Source: Aquibaculum arenosum (GTDB lineage Bacteria > Pseudomonadota > Alphaproteobacteria > Kiloniellales > DSM-21159). From it: 64,000 nt of DNA. The stretch is from positions 124,001-188,000 of the forward strand of contig NZ_JARHUD010000007.1 of NCBI RefSeq assembly GCF_029222965.1, in the 5' to 3' direction. Shown one piece after another: positions 54,010 through 61,624 of the stretch; the first letter of the stretch is position 1, and every line of letters begins with the position of its first letter. The notes beneath the pieces were generated by a model. It was not told where the DNA came from, did no database searches, and saw only the letters and a list, made by a program, of their open reading frames with translations. The translations under genes were made by a program, and so were the position numbers.

Positions 54010-54783
54010 TCACAGGTTTTGGGTGATGCGCGCGCAGAAATGGTTGGCCAGGGATTGGACCTCCTTCTGCCGGCTTGACCACTCGTCCTTCCGTTCGCCC
54101 AGGTAACCCGCTCTCGCGTAAACGAGCAGTTCAGCAGCCGTCGTGGGCAGGCGAGCTATTGCCCAATCCGCTGCAACATCCTTCGGCACGAAGTCGCCTG
54201 TCTCCACCGTCCGCCACATTCTTGCGAGTGTCAGAAGGACATTGCGCTCATCGCCGGCGAGCGCATCGAGAAGTGCCGGCAGTGTTTCTCCGATCGCTCG
54301 GCGGATTTCGGCTTCCGGAATGCATGGCAACAACTCGGCCGGATCGGGTCCCAGTAGCGCTCTGGCCTCACGGCGGGCTTGTGCCAGCAGCAAGGTGAAT
54401 TCCGGATCGACCACGGCCTTCGGCCGCGCGCCAGCCTCAAATGCTGTACGCAACCATTCACCGTAGACCAGCTCGGCGCGTGGTGGATACGCCTCTGACC
54501 TGAGAGTGTCGTGGTGAAAGACGAGAAGTTCGAGCGGTCGCGGGCCATTCGGGGCTGCGGGATGGCGCCCTGAAATGTGCATCAATGATGCCACCAGAGA
54601 TTCGCGCTTTGCTTGAGTGACCGGCTGGTCGACCACAGCAAGCAGGTCTACATCGCTTTGGGGACGGAGGCCGCCCGCCACTGCTGAGCCATGCAAGTAC
54701 ATTGCCATGAGCGCAGGGCCAAAAGCACCTTGGGCCTGCGCAAGGGCCTGCCTGGCCTCTGCGGGCATCTCAAGCCTGTTCAC
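54010..54783 (-). CDS. AadA-family aminoglycoside nucleotidyltransferase homologue
   Basis: Product of 257 residues, the length of ANT(3'')-type enzymes. The nucleotidyltransferase motif is LHGSAVAGGLRPQSDVDLLA, with Gly32-Ser33 and Asp44/Asp46 as metal ligands. The C-terminal domain carries GDERNVLLTLARMWRTVETG and FVPKDVAADWAIARLP, both close to AadA. Such enzymes adenylylate streptomycin and spectinomycin. Whether this one confers resistance is not shown; it is clearly diverged from the clinical genes and has no integron signature. It lies in an accessory-looking patch between mazEF and an inverted repeat. Confidence 0.85.
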   Translation of the reverse strand: MNRLEMPAEARQALAQAQGAFGPALMAMYLHGSAVAGGLRPQSDVDLLAVVDQPVTQAKRESLVASLMHISGRHPAAPNGPRPLELLVFHHDTLRSEAYPPRAELVYGEWLRTAFEAGARPKAVVDPEFTLLLAQARREARALLGPDPAELLPCIPEAEIRRAIGETLPALLDALAGDERNVLLTLARMWRTVETGDFVPKDVAADWAIARLPTTAAELLVYARAGYLGERKDEWSSRQKEVQSLANHFCARITQNL

Positions 54784-54952
54784 TTCATCTGCTCGCGCGT
54801 GAGAGCTCGACCGAAAATTAAGTTCAGTGATTTCAGCCAGTTATGATTCTCATGGGTTGCGACACCTTGGAGAAAAGCAATGCCTTGGACTGACATCGAC
54901 ATGGGTACACCCTTGGTCCGAAGGGGTTGCCGATGGTCTGTAGGGTTCTTTT

Positions 54953-55036
54953 GACACGAGGGGCACCAAGGCTTTCACAAAGTCCCACGAGGAAGGTTCT
55001 TGTGCACTTCGTGCAACTCTTGGTGCCCTTCGTGTC
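54953..55036. repeat. Inverted repeat with 18-base arms
   Basis: GACACGAGGGGCACCAAG (54953-54970) and CTTGGTGCCCTTCGTGTC (55019-55036) are reverse complements with one mismatch, separated by 48 bases that contain further cacgaag/cttcgtg units. This type of CTTCGTG/CACGAAG palindrome is scattered in intergenic DNA of many bacteria and often gives rise to spurious peptide predictions. It lies downstream of the NusG paralogue and upstream of the nucleotidyltransferase. Confidence 0.8.
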
Positions 55037-55065
55037 GAAGCTACCAGTCCCCACTCGCAACAGCC

Positions 55066-55635
55066 TTACACGCTCTGCAGCGCATCCAGACTCGCAGAGA
55101 CTCGGGTAGGGCGGCCCAGGATGTCGAGGAGGAGCCAGACGCGCTCTTGCGAGTCGAGCTCTTCGATCCGGGCAACGAAGTCAGCGAAGGGGCCCTTGGT
55201 CACGCGCACCTCGTCGCCCGGGGTAAAGGCGGAGAGCGGTTGGAGCTGGCCTTCGCCGTCGCAGCGGGCCATGAGCTCGGCGAGGAGGGCAGGGGGCACG
55301 GGGGCCGGATCGTTCCCGAAAGCGACCAGGCGGGTGATGCCGTAGGTGGCGTTGATTTTGCGCCAGCCGCCGCTGGCCGGATCGAAGGAGACAAAGAGGT
55401 AGCCCGGGAAAAGCGGCTGCAGCGCTTCGACGAAGCGGCCGCGCTGGCGGCGGGTGACCCTTTGCTGCGGCAGGAAGACTGGAAAGTGCTGGCGCTGCAG
55501 GTTGCGCTCGGCGATGTGCTGACAGTTCGGCTTGAACTGGGCCAGGAACCACGCCTGTTCGCTGAGGAATTCCGGCGGCTGGCCTTGTGCGGAGGGTGCG
55601 GTGCCCTCTGCTGTGTTGCACCTGTTCGCTGTCAC
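55066..55635 (-). CDS. NusG-family specialised transcription factor (RfaH/LoaP-like)
   Basis: Product of 189 residues from a GTG at 55635 with AGGGG 7 bases ahead; an upstream GTG at 55704 would add 23 residues. The NGN domain starts AWFLAQFKPNCQHIAERNL and includes PLFPGYLFVSFDP and INATYGITRLV; a C-terminal KOW domain follows (FTPGDEVRVTKGPFADF). It is a paralogue of NusG, the kind that keeps RNA polymerase going through long polysaccharide or secondary-metabolite operons. No such operon is adjacent, so its target is unknown. Confidence 0.85.
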   Translation of the reverse strand: MTANRCNTAEGTAPSAQGQPPEFLSEQAWFLAQFKPNCQHIAERNLQRQHFPVFLPQQRVTRRQRGRFVEALQPLFPGYLFVSFDPASGGWRKINATYGITRLVAFGNDPAPVPPALLAELMARCDGEGQLQPLSAFTPGDEVRVTKGPFADFVARIEELDSQERVWLLLDILGRPTRVSASLDALQSV

Positions 55636-55812
55636 AACCCCACCCCTGCGACCCGTCGATTGTTCATAGACGCAGCGATCCGCAACGATCAAAGCGCATC
55701 GCACTGAAAATCTCTACATAAGATTGTATCGAGTCCAGTGCGGCAGAGGCAATGGCTTTCCAGTGCCGCGAAAAAGCGGCACAGGTCACCGAACACAACA
55801 CCGAACACAACA

Positions 55813-55836
55813 AGGGCGGCCACAAAGGGCCGCCCT
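55813..55836 (-). terminator. Rho-independent terminator of rpmE
   Basis: AGGGCGGC (55813-55820) pairs with GCCGCCCT (55829-55836). On the - strand the stem is followed by TGTTGTGTTCGG, moderately T-rich. It lies about 55 bases after the rpmE stop. Confidence 0.75.
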
Positions 55837-55890
55837 GCTGCGTGTGCTGTGCGAAGAAACCGAGCCAGTACGTGGCCCGGTTCCGCGCAA

Positions 55891-56118
55891 TCAGTCGTTC
55901 TTGAGGCCGAAGGCACCGAAGCGCTTGTTGAACTTCGCCACCTGGCCGCCACGATCCGACACCCGGTGAACGCCGGTCCAGGCCGGATGCGTCTTGGGGT
56001 CGATGTCGAGGCGCAGCGTGTCACCCGCGCTGCCGTAAGTGGAGCGGGTCTTGTACTCGGTGCCGTCGGTCATGATGACGGTCACTTCATGATAGTCAGG
56101 ATGAATACCTTGTTTCAT
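55891..56118 (-). CDS. rpmE: 50S ribosomal protein bL31
   Basis: Product of 75 residues from the ATG at 56118 with a GGAGGT site. The sequence [20 protein letters not shown] and then [17 protein letters not shown] is bL31 of the alphaproteobacterial type. It lacks the CxxC zinc pair, so it is the zinc-independent form. It sits at the ribosome's central protuberance. Confidence 0.96.
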   Translation of the reverse strand: MKQGIHPDYHEVTVIMTDGTEYKTRSTYGSAGDTLRLDIDPKTHPAWTGVHRVSDRGGQVAKFNKRFGAFGLKND

Positions 56119-56142
56119 CGCGCACCTCCGTAAGTCGCGCGC

Positions 56143-56171
56143 CTTGTAACCAAGGGACGGGGCTATTGCAA
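56143..56171 (-). promoter_or_regulatory. Putative sigma-70 promoter of rpmE
   Basis: On the - strand, TTGCAA (56171-56166) and TACAAG (56148-56143) are separated by the ideal 17 bases, and lie 25-53 bases before the rpmE start. Strong fit for a ribosomal-protein promoter. Confidence 0.55.
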
Positions 56172-56281
56172 GGCCGCCTTGCTCCCTGCCGCTGGGCATG
56201 CGATCTAGCAGCCGCGCCAGGCGGAGCCTGAAGACTGGATCTCCGCTGTGGGCCTTTTGCAATCAGCCGGAACAGGTGCCG

Positions 56282-58144
56282 ATGGCACGCATCCAGGAAG
56301 CCGCGACGGCCGCGGCGCGTCAGCAGTTCGATCGACCGACTGGGCGGGACTTTCGGGTCCTGACCTATCTCTGGCGTTTCGTGAGACCTTACAAGCTGCA
56401 GGTTGCCGGCGCGATGGTGGCGCTGGTGATCGCGGCTGGCACATTGCTTGCCATTGGCACCGGACTGCGCGGTTTGGTGGACGAGGGCTTTGCCGCCGGC
56501 GACACGGGACGGCTCGACCGGGCGGTGCTGGGGCTTTTCGGCGTGGTGGTCGTGCTCGCGCTCGCTTCTTATGGCCGCTACTATCTGGTGACCTGGATCG
56601 GCGAGCGGGTCATTGCCGACGTACGCAAGACGGTCTACGGCCACGTGATCCGGCTTTCCCCAGCCTACTACGAGACCACCCGCACCGGCGAGGTCCTCTC
56701 CCGGCTGACATCGGACACCACCGTGCTGCAGACCGTGGTCGGCACCTCGGTGTCCATCGCGCTGCGCAACACACTGCTGTTTGCCGGCGGTCTGATCATG
56801 CTGCTGATCACCTCGCCGAAGCTTACGGGGCTGGTGCTGCTGGTCACGCCACTCGTCGTCTTCCCTATTCTCCTGTTCGGGCGCCGGGTACGACGCCTGT
56901 CGCGCGACAGCCAGGATCGCATCGCCGATGTCGGAGCCTATGTAGACGAATCGCTGAACGCGATCCGCACGGTGCAGGCCTTCACCCATGAGGACCTGGA
57001 CCGGGCCCGCTTCACCGGGCGAGTGGAGGAAGCCTTCACCACCGCCGTGGCCCGCATCCGTGCCCGCGCTTGGTTGACAGCCTTGGTGATCCTGCTGGTG
57101 TTCGGTGCGGTCTCTGCGGTGCTCTGGATCGGTGGGCGCGATGTCCTGAACGGCCGTATCAGCGGCGGCGAACTGGCGTCCTTTGTCTTCTATGCCGTGG
57201 TGGTGGCCGGCGCCTTCGGGGCGATTGGCGAAGTCATCGGCGATCTGCAGCGCGCTTCGGGTGCCACCGAACGGCTCATTGAGCTGCTGCGCACCGAGCC
57301 GGAGATTGCCGCTCCGGCTCAGCCGGTGGCCCTGCCGGAGCCGCCCGTAGGCGCCGTTCGTTTCGAGTCCGTGGCTTTCCGCTATCCTGCTCGGCCGGAT
57401 GCACCGGCGCTGGAAGGTTTTGATCTGGCGGTGGAGCCGGGCGAGACCGTGGCGCTTGTGGGGCCATCGGGGGCCGGAAAGTCGACAGTCTTCCAGCTTC
57501 TGCTGCGCTTCTACGACCCCCAGGCGGGGCGCATTCTCTTCGACGGAGTCGATTTGCGCGAGGCCGATCCCCAGGCCTTGCGGCAAAGGATCGGTCTGGT
57601 GCCGCAGGATGCGGTCATTTTCTCCGCCGACGCCTGGGAGAACATCCGCTACGGCCGCCCCGGCGCCAGCGATGACGAAGTGCGCGAAGCGGCAGAGGCC
57701 GCCGGCTGCACGGAGTTTCTGGATGCCCTGCCGCAGGGCTTCGCCACCTTCCTGGGGGAGCGCGGCGTGCGCCTGTCCGGCGGTCAGCGCCAGCGCCTTG
57801 CCATTGCTCGGGCCATTCTGCGCGATCCGGCAGTGCTCCTGCTTGACGAGGCGACATCGGCCCTGGATTCCGAGAGCGAGCGGATGGTGCAGGGCGCGCT
57901 CGATCGACTGTCACGCGGTCGCTCGACTCTCGTGATTGCCCACCGCTTGGCCACAGTTCAGCGCGCGCACCGCATCGTGGTGCTGGATCGCGGAGGTGTG
58001 GTGGCAAGCGGCACCCACGAGTCGCTCATGGCGGAACCCGAAGGCCTCTATCGGCGCCTGGCCACCTTGCAGTTCGATCAGGCTGATCGCTTTGCGGGCA
58101 ACCACCTCTCGCCGGCGCTCCCACTGTCCACGGCCGGCGCCTGA
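56282..58144 (+). CDS. ABC exporter, fused permease and ATPase
   Basis: Product of 620 residues. Residues about 25-320 hold six membrane helices of a type IV exporter fold (YLWRFVRPYKLQVAGAMVAL at the start). The ATPase domain has Walker A GPSGAGKST, Q-loop LVPQDAVIF, signature LSGGQRQRLAIARAI, Walker B VLLLDEATSALD and the H-loop IAHRLAT. It is a half-transporter acting as a homodimer, of the MsbA/BmrA-like group, probably exporting lipids, drugs or peptides. The ATG at 56282 is chosen because the upstream extension lacks a good site. Divergent from rpmE, upstream of mdh. Confidence 0.93.
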   Translation: MARIQEAATAAARQQFDRPTGRDFRVLTYLWRFVRPYKLQVAGAMVALVIAAGTLLAIGTGLRGLVDEGFAAGDTGRLDRAVLGLFGVVVVLALASYGRYYLVTWIGERVIADVRKTVYGHVIRLSPAYYETTRTGEVLSRLTSDTTVLQTVVGTSVSIALRNTLLFAGGLIMLLITSPKLTGLVLLVTPLVVFPILLFGRRVRRLSRDSQDRIADVGAYVDESLNAIRTVQAFTHEDLDRARFTGRVEEAFTTAVARIRARAWLTALVILLVFGAVSAVLWIGGRDVLNGRISGGELASFVFYAVVVAGAFGAIGEVIGDLQRASGATERLIELLRTEPEIAAPAQPVALPEPPVGAVRFESVAFRYPARPDAPALEGFDLAVEPGETVALVGPSGAGKSTVFQLLLRFYDPQAGRILFDGVDLREADPQALRQRIGLVPQDAVIFSADAWENIRYGRPGASDDEVREAAEAAGCTEFLDALPQGFATFLGERGVRLSGGQRQRLAIARAILRDPAVLLLDEATSALDSESERMVQGALDRLSRGRSTLVIAHRLATVQRAHRIVVLDRGGVVASGTHESLMAEPEGLYRRLATLQFDQADRFAGNHLSPALPLSTAGA

Positions 58145-58165
58145 TCCTGACCGCCGGGCCGCTAG

Positions 58166-59254
<1,089 letters not shown>

Positions 59255-59436
59255 TCCAGCGCATGTGGCGAGACACTCCGTCTCGAACCCAGGTATTTCC
59301 GGCGCCGGTTGCGCCGTTTCGACAGGCTGTTAAAGTGCCACCGGGAGGCGAAGGCGCCGAAAAACATGGGTGTGGGGCGGAGCGTGTCTCGACAGCTTCA
59401 TTCTAAACTTTCCTTGGAAGAAATGAGCGCAACAGC

Positions 59437-60633
59437 ATGAATATTCACGAGTATCAGGCGAAGAGCTTGCTCGCGAAGTTCGGTGTGGCAGTGCCCCGCG
59501 GGCATGTCGCCTACACGCCGGACGAAGCGGAAGCGGCCGCAAAGGAACTCGGCGGCCCCGTCTGGGTGGTCAAGTCGCAGATTCACGCCGGCGGACGCGG
59601 CGCGGGTCGTTTCCAGGATGACCCTGAAGGCAAGGGCGGTGTGCGCGTCAGCAAGTCCATCGAGGAAGTGCGCGCGAACGCCGGTGCCATGCTGGGCCAT
59701 GTTCTGGTTACCAAGCAAACCGGGTCGGCGGGCAAGGAGGTCAAGCGCCTCTATATCGAGGAAGGCTGCGACATCGCTCGTGAGCTCTACCTGTCCATGC
59801 TCGTGGATCGCGCCAGCAGCCGGGTGACGGTGGTTGCTTCCACGGAAGGCGGGATGGAGATCGAGGAGGTGGCAGCCTCCCATCCGGAAAAGATCGTCAA
59901 GGAGCCCGTGGATCCGGCCGTCGGACTCATGCCCTTCCAGGCGCGCAAGATCGCTTTCGCGCTGGGCCTCGAAGGTAAGCAGGTGGGCGCGGCCGCTAAG
60001 TTCCTTGCGGCCATGTACAAGGCCTTTACTGAGCTCGATGTCTCCCTGATGGAGATCAATCCGCTGGTGGTCACGGGCGAGGGGGCGGTGATCGCCCTCG
60101 ATGCCAAGATGGGCTTCGACGACAACGCGCTCTTCCGCCATCCCGACGTCGCCGAAATGCGCGATGAGGATGAAGAAGATCCCATGGAGATCGAGGCCGG
60201 GCGCCACGAGCTCAATTACATCAAGCTCGACGGCAACATCGGCTGCATGGTCAATGGCGCCGGCTTGGCCATGGCCACCATGGACATCATCAAGCTCTAT
60301 GGCGGTGAGCCGGCGAACTTCCTCGATGTCGGCGGTGGTGCCACCAAGGAGCGGGTGACCGCAGCCTTCAAGATCATCCTCTCGGACCCCAACGTCGAGG
60401 GCATCCTGGTCAACATCTTCGGCGGCATTATGCGCTGTGATGTTATTGCCGAGGGCGTGGTCGCCGCGGCGCGCGAGGTCAGCTTGCATGTGCCGCTGGT
60501 CGTGCGGCTGGAAGGCACCAATGTGGAGCTCGGCAAGAAGATCCTGGAGGAGTCCGGCCTGCCCATCGTGTCGGCCGACAACCTCGCCGATGCGGCGGAG
60601 AAGATCGTGAGCGCAGTGAAGGAGGCGAACTGA
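59437..60633 (+). CDS. sucC: Succinyl-CoA synthetase beta subunit
   Basis: Product of 398 residues. ATP-grasp domain: [34 protein letters not shown] and [11 protein letters not shown]; the C-terminal CoA-ligase part has [14 protein letters not shown] and [19 protein letters not shown]. It conserves succinyl-CoA energy as ATP or GTP. It is separated from mdh by 182 bases and overlaps sucD by one base (TGATG). Confidence 0.98.
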   Translation: MNIHEYQAKSLLAKFGVAVPRGHVAYTPDEAEAAAKELGGPVWVVKSQIHAGGRGAGRFQDDPEGKGGVRVSKSIEEVRANAGAMLGHVLVTKQTGSAGKEVKRLYIEEGCDIARELYLSMLVDRASSRVTVVASTEGGMEIEEVAASHPEKIVKEPVDPAVGLMPFQARKIAFALGLEGKQVGAAAKFLAAMYKAFTELDVSLMEINPLVVTGEGAVIALDAKMGFDDNALFRHPDVAEMRDEDEEDPMEIEAGRHELNYIKLDGNIGCMVNGAGLAMATMDIIKLYGGEPANFLDVGGGATKERVTAAFKIILSDPNVEGILVNIFGGIMRCDVIAEGVVAAAREVSLHVPLVVRLEGTNVELGKKILEESGLPIVSADNLADAAEKIVSAVKEAN

Positions 60634-61517
60634 TGGCCGTTCTGGTCGACAAGAACACCCGGGTCATCTGCCAGGGCTTCACCGGCGCGCAGGGGACGTT
60701 TCATTCCGAGCAGGCGATTGCCTACGGCACCAACATGGTCGGCGGCGTGACGCCGGGCAAAGGTGGCAGCAAGCACCTGGACCTGCCGGTCTTCAACACC
60801 GTGGCCGAAGCGGTGAACGACACCGGCGCCAACGCAAGCGTGATCTACGTCCCGCCGCCCTTCGCAGCCGACGCCATCCTGGAAGCCATCGATGCCGGAA
60901 TCGAACTGGTGGTCTGCATCACCGAGGGCATTCCGGTGCTGGACATGGTGAAGGTGAAGCGCGCCCTGGTGGACAGCAAGGCGCGGCTCATCGGGCCGAA
61001 CTGCCCGGGCATCATCACGCCGGATGAATGCAAGATCGGCATCATGCCCGGTCATATCCATCGGCGCGGCAAGATCGGCATCGTCTCGCGCTCCGGCACC
61101 CTCACCTACGAGGCAGTAGCCCAGACCACGGCAGCAGGGCTGGGGCAGTCGACCTGCATCGGCATCGGCGGCGATCCGGTCAACGGCACCGACTTCGTCG
61201 ATTGTCTCGAGATGTTCCTCGACGACGATGAGACCGAAGGCATCATCATGATCGGCGAGATCGGCGGTGACGCCGAGGTGAAGGGCGCCGAGTACTTGGC
61301 TGCCGCAGCAACCAAGAAGCCGGTCTGTGGTTTCATTGCCGGTCGCACGGCCCCTCCGGGGCGTCGCATGGGCCATGCCGGTGCGGTGATTTCGGGCGGC
61401 AACGACACCGCTGACTTCAAGATCAAGGCGCTGCAGGAGGCAGGCATCTTCGTGGCCGACTCACCGGCCAGCCTGGGCAGCACCATGGTCAAGGCCATGC
61501 AGGCCGCTGGTAAGTAG
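60633..61517 (+). CDS. sucD: Succinyl-CoA synthetase alpha subunit
   Basis: Product of 294 residues. Landmarks are [19 protein letters not shown], the GGVTPGKGG CoA loop, [10 protein letters not shown], and the phosphorylated His in [14 protein letters not shown]. It forms the heterotetramer with SucC. The start codon overlaps the sucC stop, so they are co-translated. Confidence 0.98.
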   Translation: MAVLVDKNTRVICQGFTGAQGTFHSEQAIAYGTNMVGGVTPGKGGSKHLDLPVFNTVAEAVNDTGANASVIYVPPPFAADAILEAIDAGIELVVCITEGIPVLDMVKVKRALVDSKARLIGPNCPGIITPDECKIGIMPGHIHRRGKIGIVSRSGTLTYEAVAQTTAAGLGQSTCIGIGGDPVNGTDFVDCLEMFLDDDETEGIIMIGEIGGDAEVKGAEYLAAAATKKPVCGFIAGRTAPPGRRMGHAGAVISGGNDTADFKIKALQEAGIFVADSPASLGSTMVKAMQAAGK

Positions 61518-61538
61518 CGCGCACTGTGTTAAATGAGA

Positions 61539-61566
61539 CCGGGGGAGTTGCATTCGGCTTCCCCGG
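61539..61566 (+). terminator. Hairpin between sucD and sucA
   Basis: CCGGGG (61539-61544) pairs with CCCCGG (61561-61566), extended by weaker pairs, and is followed by CCTTTGATTGG. It has only a short T-run, so partial termination or mRNA processing between sucCD and sucA is possible. Confidence 0.4.
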
Positions 61567-61624
61567 CCTTTGATTGGAAGGAGGCGGCGCGGCCGCCCTT
61601 GCGGGTCCCGCGCCGAAAGAAGCG

